Source: Ruminococcaceae bacterium R-25 (GTDB lineage Bacteria > Bacillota > Clostridia > Saccharofermentanales > Saccharofermentanaceae). From it: DNA of 64,000 nucleotides. The notes under the pieces are model-generated. The model did no database searches, had not been told where the DNA came from, and saw nothing but the letters and a program-made list of their open reading frames with translations. The stretch is from positions 1,178,001-1,242,000 of the forward strand of contig QGFZ01000001.1 in assembly GCA_003149065.1 (NCBI GenBank), written 5' to 3'. Positions 8,407-15,844 of the stretch are shown in pieces. How positions within the stretch are numbered: position 1 is the stretch's first letter; every line of letters starts with the position of its first letter. The translations under genes were made by a program, and so were the position numbers.

Positions 8407-10334
8407 TAAGAATTCCACCATCCTTCTTCATTATTGCCCTCTGAAGGCTCGTTTTCCTTAGGTCCCATAGGTCTAATCAGTCTATCATAATTAACGCCCT
8501 GTACTGAAGACGCTTTCTTTTCTGCAAGTACACTCTGCAATGCCAGCGCTTCCTCTATTGTTGTCTCTGATATTTTTCCACCGCTTATCTTATAAATGCG
8601 GCTGCAAAGCCTAAGTGCTGCAGGACGGTGTGTAGAAAGAATGATCAGTCTGTCAGGGTGACTGGACATTATGTTATGAAGTACCTGCTCTTCCGTTTCA
8701 CGGTCAAGCGCACTTGTTGCCTCATCGAGAAGCAGAATAGGCGCACCGCGGAGCAAAGCTCTTGCAATAGATATTCTCTGAGCCTGTCCTTCTGAAAGAC
8801 CTCTTCCGCGTTCACCGAGGGTGCTGTTGATACCTTCGGGAAGCTGCTTGATAAAATCCCATGCGCATGCAGTCTTAAGTGCCTCGATAACTTCTTCATC
8901 AGTTGCATCTTCATTTACCATACGCATATTTTCGGCAATAGTTCCGGAGAACATGGTATTGCCCTGAGGGACATATGAGAAGAACTTTCTAAGGTCGGAA
9001 TTAACAGGGAATTCTTCACCTGAACCACTTTGCAGCGTAACTTTACCGCTGTTGGGTTCGAGCATACCTAAGAGCAGACGGATCAGTGTAGTCTTACCGC
9101 CGCCTGATTCAGCCATTATTGCAACGATCTCTCCTGAAGAAACATGGAGATCAGAATGTTCATATACATTTGCTCTCTCGTCATAACCAAACGTTACATC
9201 GTTTACATGAACCTTAACGCCCTTACCGGTACGTTCTTCCATATATGTAACTCTGTCAGGATCATGTTCTTCTCTCGGAAGATCCAAAAGCTCCCTGACT
9301 CTATGTGCAGATACAGCTGAATTGATCATGCCGGGGATAGTTCCAACAAGGCTGTTGAATCTTGACGAGAGCGCAGATCTCTGCTGAAGGAAGAAGGTCA
9401 TATCACCATAAAGGATCTGCCCTGTCCAAAGCCTGTATAAGCAATATGCAAATGCCGTAGATGAAACGATCGTTGATACCAGTGTCAAAAGAATATTGGA
9501 CTTAATCTGGAACTTATTGTAATCGAGATTGAACTCCTTATACTTCTGCTGCCATCCCTTGAGCTTTCTTGAATAATAACCGAATATGCCAAAGGACTTG
9601 ATCATCTCGAAGTTATAAAAAGTCTCAACCTCAAAGCTCATCATCTTTGAATTAAGTTCAAGAACGCGTTTCCTGTATTCCTTCATCTTGCGCAGGATGA
9701 ATCTGCTTAATCCAAGAAGGAACGGAGCAGATATGAAAGCAATAATAGCCATTCCGATATCCATACGCCACAAGACGATGAAAGTTACTATAAAGGAATA
9801 GATATTTACCAAAAGATTAGGGATCCAGCCTATAGCATTGGAAGCAATCGTGCCGACATCACCATTAAATCTGTTAAGCAGATCACCACTTGGATAACTG
9901 CTTAATTCCTTCCATCTGGCATCCATGATGCGCTCAAATATATCTGCCTGAATGTCGTTATTAACGTATATTGATATTCTCGCCGATATATAACTATTCA
10001 CGCTCGAGAGAACAAGAGACAATATCAAACTTCCGATCATGGCAGCAATCAGTATCCAAAGCTTATCCTGCTGCTTTTCAACTATGATATTGATCATGAT
10101 GCGTCCGATATAAGCGGTACCGATGGACATTGTAGAACCCAGAATGCCGGTTATTGCATAGAATACGACTATCCAGCGATACTTTTTGGAATAGCTGAAT
10201 ATCCATTTCCAGTCATCAACAAATTCCTTAAACGTTCCGTCACGAAGACTGTCATGCAGTTTCTGCATGTTATCGTTGTGAAACAGCTTATTAATGCCGG
10301 TATATTTGATCTGCTTTTCTTTATTCTCACCCAT
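8406..10334 (-). CDS. ABC exporter, fused permease and ATPase
   Basis: Half-size type IV ABC exporter of 642 residues. Residues about 40-340 form the six-helix membrane domain; the nucleotide-binding domain follows, with Walker A AESGGGKTT (first Gly replaced by Ala), signature LSEGQAQRIS, Walker B PILLLDEATSALD and switch histidine STHR. There is no N-terminal C39 peptidase domain, so it does not itself cleave a leader. The ATG at 10334 overlaps the upstream kinase-like gene by 8 nt. Its place behind PqqD-like and kinase-like genes suggests export of a modified peptide (inference). Confidence 0.9.
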   Translation of the reverse strand: MGENKEKQIKYTGINKLFHNDNMQKLHDSLRDGTFKEFVDDWKWIFSYSKKYRWIVVFYAITGILGSTMSIGTAYIGRIMINIIVEKQQDKLWILIAAMIGSLILSLVLSSVNSYISARISIYVNNDIQADIFERIMDARWKELSSYPSGDLLNRFNGDVGTIASNAIGWIPNLLVNIYSFIVTFIVLWRMDIGMAIIAFISAPFLLGLSRFILRKMKEYRKRVLELNSKMMSFEVETFYNFEMIKSFGIFGYYSRKLKGWQQKYKEFNLDYNKFQIKSNILLTLVSTIVSSTAFAYCLYRLWTGQILYGDMTFFLQQRSALSSRFNSLVGTIPGMINSAVSAHRVRELLDLPREEHDPDRVTYMEERTGKGVKVHVNDVTFGYDERANVYEHSDLHVSSGEIVAIMAESGGGKTTLIRLLLGMLEPNSGKVTLQSGSGEEFPVNSDLRKFFSYVPQGNTMFSGTIAENMRMVNEDATDEEVIEALKTACAWDFIKQLPEGINSTLGERGRGLSEGQAQRISIARALLRGAPILLLDEATSALDRETEEQVLHNIMSSHPDRLIILSTHRPAALRLCSRIYKISGGKISETTIEEALALQSVLAEKKASSVQGVNYDRLIRPMGPKENEPSEGNNEEGWWNS

Positions 10335-11064
10335 TGTCCGCACCACTGAGAACATTATAAGCTGTCAAAGCAGCATCGGGATTCATATTGCAATAAAGCT
10401 GATACATAGGGATCTTCTTGCCCATGCGACTTAAGAGCGAGAGAGTCTTCTCGAGCTCTACCCTCTCCTTCGGGCGGTAACTCTGCTGAATGAGAACCGG
10501 AAGGATCTGAGTCATTGGTACTTTTTCAATATGATTCTCAGCCCCACGATTAAGCACAACGATACCACACAGTTTAACTCCGATATTTTGGTTCATACCT
10601 TCCTTGCCAGCCCAAGGAGTACCATAAACAGTGCATTCATCACCAATATGGATTAAAGGCTTATCGCCGTTAACAACATAGCTTCCGGGTATATTATTAA
10701 GCCACAGATTTATATGTGTTGTCTTTCCTGTTCCTGAAGGTGCAGTAAAAAGCCAAGCCTTATCACCTACAGCAACAACAGCACCATGCATCAGGAAAGT
10801 ATTGAAATCCAGCATCTTCGTTACTATCTTTCTGTATACAGCAAGTGTCTCAAGATAAGAATCGGGATAATCTACAACAGGAAGCCCCTCAATCTGAGAC
10901 TCCCGTATATTAACTATCTTCTCGTATTTAATATCTTCCGGTGTAACAGAAACAGACATATCAGCAGGCCCGTTAGTCAGATAATCACGGCAAAAATCAT
11001 AAACCTCATCAAAGAGGCTCACTACCGCTACATTTATTCCTGCCAAACATACTGTAAATTCCAT
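10327..11064 (-). CDS. HPr-kinase-like P-loop protein
   Basis: 245 residues. The core at 90-125 reads MHGAVVAVGDKAWLFTAPSG then TGKTTHINLWL, the P-loop layout of the HprK-related kinases found in lasso-peptide and other RiPP clusters; APSGTGKT is residues 108-115. The later block WAGKEGMNQNIGVKL and the spacing of acidic residues also fit that family. True HPr kinase is about 310 residues with an N-terminal domain that is missing here. It may phosphorylate the peptide encoded upstream or another small substrate; this is inference from family and context. One nt separates it from the signal-peptidase-like gene. Confidence 0.8.
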   Translation of the reverse strand: MEFTVCLAGINVAVVSLFDEVYDFCRDYLTNGPADMSVSVTPEDIKYEKIVNIRESQIEGLPVVDYPDSYLETLAVYRKIVTKMLDFNTFLMHGAVVAVGDKAWLFTAPSGTGKTTHINLWLNNIPGSYVVNGDKPLIHIGDECTVYGTPWAGKEGMNQNIGVKLCGIVVLNRGAENHIEKVPMTQILPVLIQQSYRPKERVELEKTLSLLSRMGKKIPMYQLYCNMNPDAALTAYNVLSGADNG

Positions 11065-11065
11065 A

Positions 11066-11548
11066 TTATTTCCCTATGTGAAATATCTTTTTTATGCCTC
11101 TTTTGATCTTGCCGCCAAAACCTCTAATCTTATTGCGCATAAAAACCATAAAAGATCTAAATCTCCACGGCTTACACCAAAGATATTTATACAATGAATA
11201 TTTGAAACCGGTCAACTTTATAGGCTTGTTGCCTCTCTGAGCTGACTTTACTATACCGAGAATATCCTTAGGATCAACTATATCGTAATCTATGCAGTTG
11301 TCTCCCGCAATTATGAAATTGCCATCCTTGCGTCTGCCTACAATTCTGTGAAGCACATACTGTTCACCCAAAGAAGGATGTATTCTCAAGAAAAGCACTA
11401 TATCAAGATTTTTGAGTGCTTCAGGATCGCAAGTTTCTACAAAGATAGCATCTTCTGCAGTACGAAACAAAGGGCGCATACTAACGCCCCTGATCGTAAA
11501 GAGTATTTTGCCGGACTTTTTAAGTTCGTCTTCGTAAGAAATCGACAT
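11066..11548 (-). CDS. S24/S26 signal-peptidase-like protein
   Basis: 160 residues with the S26 fold motifs: catalytic serine in GVSMRP (Ser23) and the second box YVLHRIVGRRKDGNF, where the general base is His67 instead of the lysine of ordinary bacterial signal peptidase I. A Ser/His pair is known from SipW/ER-type enzymes. The third box IAGDN follows. No clear N-terminal membrane helix; the C-terminus is strongly basic (about 15 Lys/Arg in the last 40 residues), so it may sit on the membrane surface. The ATG overlaps the PqqD stop (TAATG). Likely leader processing in this operon (inference). Confidence 0.8.
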   Translation of the reverse strand: MSISYEDELKKSGKILFTIRGVSMRPLFRTAEDAIFVETCDPEALKNLDIVLFLRIHPSLGEQYVLHRIVGRRKDGNFIIAGDNCIDYDIVDPKDILGIVKSAQRGNKPIKLTGFKYSLYKYLWCKPWRFRSFMVFMRNKIRGFGGKIKRGIKKIFHIGK

Positions 11549-11832
11549 TACTCTATAAGTAATCCTTCCTGCCAGAGAGTTTTAAGGAACTCCTCCGTAA
11601 ACTTTGCAATCTCTTCCGGGTCAGAATCAGTATATTTGGTTTGAAGCGACTTAACAAGATTATTGAAAGAGATACCGTCATGGTCACGGCTCATATTCAA
11701 GATTGTAATAATATCAGCCGCCTCTTCATTTAAACGGAGCATACCATGAAACTTGGCATTATCCTCACCAACGGCTACCGCCGAAATCTCACCATCCATA
11801 TTCATGATTGCCATCTCTACTGCAAGCCTCAT
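11548..11832 (-). CDS. PqqD-family peptide-binding protein (RiPP recognition element)
   Basis: 94 residues with the PqqD layout: short N-terminal strands, RLNEEAADIITILN, then a helix (VKSLQTKYTD) and the C-terminal FLKTLWQEGLLIE. PqqD domains bind the leader of ribosomal peptides and present it to modifying enzymes. The gene starts right behind a strong hairpin and T tract, with GGGAGGA close to its ATG, and is followed by translationally coupled protease, kinase and transporter genes. This placement supports the reading of the operon as a peptide-maturation locus. Confidence 0.8.
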   Translation of the reverse strand: MRLAVEMAIMNMDGEISAVAVGEDNAKFHGMLRLNEEAADIITILNMSRDHDGISFNNLVKSLQTKYTDSDPEEIAKFTEEFLKTLWQEGLLIE

Positions 11833-11851
11833 AAATCCTCCCTATAAAAAA

Positions 11852-11884
11852 CTTGCAGCTGTGAGCCGTACCCACAGCTGCAAG
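11852..11884 (-). terminator. Strong hairpin terminator/attenuator between peptide gene and PqqD gene
   Basis: CTTGCAGCTGTG pairs perfectly over 12 bp with CACAGCTGCAAG across a 9-nt loop, followed by TTTTTTAT on the minus strand. It separates the first gene from the rest of the operon, so most transcripts should end after the peptide. Confidence 0.88.
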
Positions 11885-11925
11885 CAGCATGATTCAAACT
11901 ATTAATTATACGTTAATCAAAATAA

Positions 11926-12270
11926 TTACTGATTAACATACCATTCATAATGGCCAGCAGAGGTTCTTTCATAAAGACCATTCCATGCGCCATAACTATT
12001 CTCATCAGAAGCCAACTGATTAAGTGTTGCAGTAGAACCAGCCTGATTCTTGAAAGAAAGATTGCCTAACATTTCATCATCTTTTTGATTCTGGAGGGAT
12101 TCCCAATCATATTCAGATGTCTTACCATTTGAAAAAGTAAGCTTTGCATTGCCCTGGATAGTATCTCCCCAACCAAACAATGTTGCCATCTTATTATGAT
12201 CACCACTTGCTACGATAACATCTGCTTCCTGGAAGCGTACAACATCCATCTTAGGTGTTTCCATCTTCAT
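11926..12270 (-). CDS. Small acidic protein, candidate precursor peptide
   Basis: 114 residues, not recognised with certainty. It opens with METPKMDVVRFQEADVIVAS, a leader-like segment of the kind seen at the start of small Clostridia proteins next to PqqD-like genes, then a polar tail rich in Asn, Ser, Gly and aromatic residues (TLFGWGDTIQGN, NSYGAWNGLYERTS, GHYEWYVNQ). There is no cysteine, so lanthionine, sactionine or thiopeptide chemistry is excluded. It has its own AAAGGAG ribosome site, a good promoter and a terminator directly behind it, the usual setting for a peptide made in excess over its processing enzymes. Possible cleavage near VIVAS-GD is a guess. Confidence 0.65.
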   Translation of the reverse strand: MKMETPKMDVVRFQEADVIVASGDHNKMATLFGWGDTIQGNAKLTFSNGKTSEYDWESLQNQKDDEMLGNLSFKNQAGSTATLNQLASDENSYGAWNGLYERTSAGHYEWYVNQ

Positions 12271-12321
12271 AAATAATCTCCTTTTAACATCTTTCAGAGT
12301 AAATTTTTCACAACGTGGAGT

Positions 12322-12351
12322 ACGATATCATATAAATACAAGCAGTGTCAA
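12322..12351 (-). promoter_or_regulatory. Promoter of the peptide operon
   Basis: Minus strand TTGACA (12351-12346), 18-nt spacer, TATCGT (12327-12322). Transcription would start about 45 nt before the peptide ATG. A nearby inverted pair TTGACAA/TTGTCAA (12360-12397) lies upstream and might be an operator. Confidence 0.6.
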
Positions 12352-12475
12352 GAGAATATTTGACAAGTTTAAAAAATTTGAGAATTTATTTTGTCAAATC
12401 CTAAAATCTTTTGATTTTCTTGGCTGCCGAACCGTACTCTTCCCTTAATCAAACCACGTTATTATATACATTATC

Positions 12476-12484
12476 TGATATAAT
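12476..12484 (+). promoter_or_regulatory. Extended -10 promoter directly before the RNA methyltransferase gene
   Basis: TGATATAAT is a perfect TGn-extended -10. Its last base is 8 nt before the A of the ATG at 12492, so transcription should start at or next to that codon. Confidence 0.6.
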
Positions 12485-12491
12485 GCAATCC

Positions 12492-13718
12492 ATGAAAATA
12501 ATTATTACTACTTTATTCGGGCTTGAATCACCCACAAAAGGCGATCTTTTAGACAGAGGTTACGATAAAGACCGTATTTCCGTTAATGACGGCGTTGTAA
12601 CTCTGGAGGGAGATTTCTTTGATGTTGCCCGAGCAAATATGTGGATAAAGCACGCTGAGCGTATCTTTTTTGAGGCCGGCGAGTTTAATTGCGGCTTGTC
12701 GGATGATGCTGATACGAACTTCAATGCTTTCTTCGAAGGATGCAGAGCCATCAAATGGTCTGACTTTATTCCTGCAGGCTGGGCATTCGTTATAAACGGT
12801 TTTTCGAGAAAATCAAAGTTATATGGTATCCCTGCCCTTCAAAAGCTTGCAAAAAAAGCTATAGCTGAGAGTTTGGCTGTATCAAGGGGCCTGTCGGCTG
12901 ACACTGTGATCAGCGAGAACGAAGAGATGGGCATGGTTAAGATCCAGTTCGGTATTGTCAACGATGTCTGCCGTTTCATGATCGATACAACGGGCGCAGG
13001 GCTTCATAAACGCGGCTACAGGCCTTTGACGCATGAAGCACCTATAAGAGAGACTCTGGCGTCAGGAATGCTCACATACGCTAAATACAGGCCCTATGGC
13101 AACGAAGCGCTTGTAGACCCTTTCTGCGGTTCAGGAACGATCGTTATAGAGGCTGCAAGGACTGCCTGCGGAATCGCTCCAGGCAGAGACAGACATTTCG
13201 CTTACGAAGATCTCCCCTATATTGGCAAGGAACCATATCGCAGGGCTTTGCAGGAAGCTCTGGATAATGAAGATACGGAACCTATGGACGACTGCTACTT
13301 CTTTGGTTCTGATATTGACCCAAAGGCTATTGAATCCGCTAAGCGCAATGCGGAAGCGGCAGGTGTCGGCGCGCATACAAAGTTCAGGATCAGCGACGCA
13401 TCCAAGATGCTCCCTGATTATCTTGAGAAGCTAACTTCCCTCCCCAGGCAGCTCGTAATAACGAATCCTCCCTACGGCGGCCGTCTCATGACGCCTGAGG
13501 ATGCAGCTAAAATATATAAATTAATAGACCGTAATTATTTAACCAAGGAAGGTTTCTGCAAAAAGGGGCTGAGACTCTCTGTAATCACGCCTGAGAACGC
13601 TTTTGAAGAAGCGACAGGACATAAGGCTGATAAGCGTGTAAAGCTCTATAACGGCGCTATCGTCTGCACTTTGAGCAATTATTTCAAGTTGGGTGACAAA
13701 GGTAATGGTAACCGCTAA
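12492..13718 (+). CDS. THUMP-domain class I SAM-dependent RNA methyltransferase (RlmL/YpsC type)
   Basis: 408 residues. The N-terminus MKIIITTLFGLESPTKGDLL is the usual start of the RlmL-N/YpsC family, followed by a THUMP RNA-binding part and a Rossmann methyltransferase: RPYGNEALVDPFCGSGTIVI is the SAM-binding motif and VITNPPYGGRL the NPPY catalytic motif that marks N-methylation of a base. Family members methylate 23S rRNA guanine N2. The frame is open to 12411 but homology favours 12492. No ribosome site precedes it, whereas a perfect extended -10 does, which suggests a leaderless mRNA. Divergent from the peptide operon and overlapping the glycosylase gene by 14 nt. Confidence 0.88.
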   Translation: MKIIITTLFGLESPTKGDLLDRGYDKDRISVNDGVVTLEGDFFDVARANMWIKHAERIFFEAGEFNCGLSDDADTNFNAFFEGCRAIKWSDFIPAGWAFVINGFSRKSKLYGIPALQKLAKKAIAESLAVSRGLSADTVISENEEMGMVKIQFGIVNDVCRFMIDTTGAGLHKRGYRPLTHEAPIRETLASGMLTYAKYRPYGNEALVDPFCGSGTIVIEAARTACGIAPGRDRHFAYEDLPYIGKEPYRRALQEALDNEDTEPMDDCYFFGSDIDPKAIESAKRNAEAAGVGAHTKFRISDASKMLPDYLEKLTSLPRQLVITNPPYGGRLMTPEDAAKIYKLIDRNYLTKEGFCKKGLRLSVITPENAFEEATGHKADKRVKLYNGAIVCTLSNYFKLGDKGNGNR

Positions 13719-14550
13719 GATTGATTTCCTGGATCTTTTAAAGGTTGCTGATTCCGGCCAGGCATTCAGGATCCGTGTAATCGACGATACACATGTCGAG
13801 CTGGTTGCTTTTGGCAGATATCTTCAGATTGCTGATTTAGGTAAGGATACTTTCGCTTTCTCGTGCGATGAGAAGGAATTTGAAGACATCTGGAAGCCTT
13901 ATCTTGATCTGGACCGCGATTACGGCAGAATCGTTAAATCTATAGATAAGAACGACGAATACCTCATGGCAGCTGCTAATTTCGGCAAAGGCATAAGGAT
14001 CTTAAAGCAGGATATCTTTGAGACAACGATCAGCTACATAATTTCCCAGAGGCGTTCCATCCCGTCGATAACGACATCTGTTGAGCGCATCTCGAAGCTC
14101 TGCGGTAAGAAGATCAAGGCTCCGAAGCTCGAATCTCCTTTTGTTGTGCCTCTCGAGAAGGAATACTACTCCTTCCCCACACCTGAGGAACTGAATAAGC
14201 TTCCTTATAAGGAACTTGAGAACACGGGCGTAGGATACCGTGCTCCCTACATCGCCAGAGCCGCTGAAGAGTTCTCATCAGGCAAATTAGATCCTGATGC
14301 ACTCTCATCTCTTTCTGACGATGCCCTCTATAAGGCTCTGACGGCCATGTACGGCGTCGGAACGAAGGTTGCCAATTGTGTAATGCTTTTCGCGTTCGCG
14401 CGCACAGGACGCTTTCCTGTGGACGTCTGGATACAGAGGATCGAGGACAGATATTACAACGGGCACTTCGACTGCACCCCCTACCCTGACACGGCAGGAA
14501 TAATGCAGCAGTTTATGTTCTATTACGAGCGCAGAAAACCCCAGTTATAA
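13705..14550 (+). CDS. OGG1-like 8-oxoguanine DNA glycosylase
   Basis: Helix-hairpin-helix base excision repair glycosylase/AP lyase of about 281 residues. Markers: ADSGQAFRI near the N-terminus, the family block NTGVGYRAPYI, the hairpin with catalytic lysine YGVGTKVANC and the aspartate in FPVDVWIQR. These match OGG1-type enzymes that remove 8-oxoguanine. The frame also offers a GTG at 13693; the ATG at 13705 is chosen because GGGTG lies 9 nt before it. The start overlaps the methyltransferase gene, so the two are translated from one mRNA. A role in oxidative damage repair would fit an anaerobe exposed to air. Confidence 0.88.
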   Translation: MVTAKIDFLDLLKVADSGQAFRIRVIDDTHVELVAFGRYLQIADLGKDTFAFSCDEKEFEDIWKPYLDLDRDYGRIVKSIDKNDEYLMAAANFGKGIRILKQDIFETTISYIISQRRSIPSITTSVERISKLCGKKIKAPKLESPFVVPLEKEYYSFPTPEELNKLPYKELENTGVGYRAPYIARAAEEFSSGKLDPDALSSLSDDALYKALTAMYGVGTKVANCVMLFAFARTGRFPVDVWIQRIEDRYYNGHFDCTPYPDTAGIMQQFMFYYERRKPQL

Positions 14551-14588
14551 GGGTCAAAAAATACTATTTTGAAATTGCAAATTGGCAC

Positions 14589-14617
14589 TTGACACTCCAA
14601 ACATCAAACCCTATAAT
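14589..14617 (+). promoter_or_regulatory. Consensus promoter of tRNA-Leu
   Basis: TTGACA, 17 nt, TATAAT: a perfect vegetative promoter. Transcription would begin about 22 nt before the tRNA. Confidence 0.9.
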
Positions 14618-14645
14618 AACAAGGCTTGCTCACAAGCGGTTATAT

Positions 14646-14730
14646 GCGGCCGTGGCGGAACTGGCAGACGCGCACGTTTGAGGGGCGTGTGGGTAATTCC
14701 ATACGAGTTCAAGTCTCGTCGGCCGCACCA
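14646..14730 (+). tRNA. tRNA-Leu (anticodon GAG)
   Basis: 85 nt including an encoded CCA. Acceptor GCGGCCG pairs with CGGCCGC; the anticodon stem CACGU/GCGUG encloses the loop UUGAGGG with anticodon GAG, reading CUC/CUU. The long variable arm and T arm (GAGUUCAAGUCUC) are as expected for a class II tRNA. Confidence 0.96.
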
Positions 14731-14734
14731 ATTA

Positions 14735-14764
14735 AAAAGGTTGTCTCAATCGAGGCAACCTTTT
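14735..14764 (+). terminator. Terminator of tRNA-Leu
   Basis: AAAAGGTTGTCTC pairs with GAGGCAACCTTTT (one G-U), 4 nt behind the tRNA CCA, followed by TTTTC. Confidence 0.88.
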
Positions 14765-14787
14765 CTTATTAGTAATGCTATGTTTGC

Positions 14788-14815
14788 TTGAAAACGAACG
14801 ACCGTATTGTATAAT
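14788..14815 (+). promoter_or_regulatory. Promoter of a possible small RNA
   Basis: TTGAAA (14788-14793), 16 nt, TATAAT (14810-14815). No coding region follows on the plus strand. Confidence 0.55.
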
Positions 14816-14821
14816 TATCTT

Positions 14822-14901
14822 AGAGTGTTACCCACAAACGGTTACCTCAGTTTAGATAGTCAAAATGACCGTAAACCTTGGTTGGGGGACGGTCATTTTT
14901 T
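14822..14901 (+). ncRNA. Candidate small RNA of about 80 nt
   Basis: Defined only by a promoter in front and a perfect hairpin with T6 behind. It holds two copies of GTTACC (14826 and 14840 area) separated by CACAAACG and has no start codon with a ribosome site. No known family recognised. It would be convergent with the end of the ZIP gene. Confidence 0.4.
14862..14899. terminator. Bidirectional hairpin terminator
   Basis: AAAATGACCGT and ACGGTCATTTT form a perfect 11-bp stem with a 16-nt loop. T6 follows on the plus strand and TTTTG on the minus strand, where it lies 39 nt behind the ZIP stop. Confidence 0.8.
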
Positions 14902-14937
14902 ATGTACTCAACGAGTAATCCAATGATCGTGGCTAAA

Positions 14938-15723
14938 TTACCCCAATGCTACATCGAGAACCATCATGACGACGAAGCCTATACTGAAGGCTATCGTACC
15001 CCAGTTGGAATGCTCACCTTCACTCATTTCAGGGATCAGTTCTTCCACTACAACGTACATCATGGCGCCTGCCGCAAACGCAAGCATATAAGGCAGTGTT
15101 GCCGTTACAAAGCTGAATGCGAAGATCGTTATCACCGCTGCCACAGGCTCTACTGCACCGGACAGAACTCCGTACCAGAATGTCTTCCCTTTTGACATTC
15201 CTTCGCCTCTTAAAGGCATCGATACGATTGCTCCCTCAGGGAAGTTCTGGATCGCAATACCGATCGCAAGTGCCAGAGCTCCTGCAGTGCTTACCAGGCT
15301 GCTTCCTGCAACAAGGTTCGCATAAACTACACCTACTGCCATTCCTTCAGGAATATTGTGAAGCGTGACTGCAAGGATCAGTTTTGTTGTTCTCTTAAGA
15401 CTGGACTTAGGTCCCTCACCTTCATTATTCATGTTCATATGCATATGAGGCGTGATCACATCTAACAAAAGCAGGAATCCGATACCAATAAGGAAACCGA
15501 CAGCAGCCGGAATAAAAGCAAACCTGCCCATACCCTCAGAACTTTCGAGCGCAGGTTGTAAAAGGCTCCAGAAAGATGCTGCGACCATTACGCCTGCAGC
15601 AAAGCCTGTCAGGATGCGCTTGAGCTTATCTGATATCTCATTCTTAAGAAAGAATACCATCGCCGCACCGAGCGATGTACCGATAAAAGGAATCAGGATC
15701 CCTATTACTATCTTAATGTTCAT
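14938..15723 (-). CDS. ZIP-family divalent metal transporter
   Basis: 261-residue membrane protein of the ZIP family (zinc/iron uptake, ZupT/GufA type). The two metal-site motifs are clear: TLHNIPEGMAVG in helix 4 and IQNFPEGAIVS in helix 5. A short His/Met segment (PHMHMNMNNEGEG) lies in the loop before helix 4 and may bind metal. The last helices contain VVEELIPEMSEGEHSN. GGAGGTGG precedes the ATG. An inverted repeat overlaps its promoter, suggesting metal-responsive control. Substrate (Zn2+, Mn2+ or Fe2+) cannot be told from sequence. Confidence 0.92.
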   Translation of the reverse strand: MNIKIVIGILIPFIGTSLGAAMVFFLKNEISDKLKRILTGFAAGVMVAASFWSLLQPALESSEGMGRFAFIPAAVGFLIGIGFLLLLDVITPHMHMNMNNEGEGPKSSLKRTTKLILAVTLHNIPEGMAVGVVYANLVAGSSLVSTAGALALAIGIAIQNFPEGAIVSMPLRGEGMSKGKTFWYGVLSGAVEPVAAVITIFAFSFVTATLPYMLAFAAGAMMYVVVEELIPEMSEGEHSNWGTIAFSIGFVVMMVLDVALG

Positions 15724-15741
15724 ATTACCACCTCCACCCTT

Positions 15742-15771
15742 ATTATAGCTTAATGGTTAGTTTTGGCTAAC
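15742..15771 (-). promoter_or_regulatory. Promoter with overlapping operator before the ZIP gene
   Basis: Minus strand has TATAAT (15747-15742). The -35 position lies inside the inverted repeat GTTAG-N6-CTAAC (15771-15756). A dyad covering the -35 is a typical repressor site; similarity to DtxR/MntR-type half sites (TTAG/CTAA) is suggestive only. Confidence 0.5.
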
Positions 15772-15790
15772 TCTCTAAAATGCACAAATT

Positions 15791-15824
15791 AAAAGCCGCT
15801 CCTCATATTGAAGAACGGCTTTTT
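15791..15824 (-). terminator. Terminator of the giant surface protein gene
   Basis: A 14-bp stem (AAAAGCCGTTCTTC against GAGGAGCGGCTTTT, two G-U pairs) with loop AATAT, about 20 nt behind the stop. Confidence 0.85.
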
Positions 15825-15844
15825 GATTTAATCAGTGTTTTCGC

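Noticed and set aside
7270-12270. Lasso-peptide cluster
   Set aside because: PqqD-like, HprK-like and ABC genes fit, but the asparagine-synthetase-like cyclase and the transglutaminase-like protease are absent.
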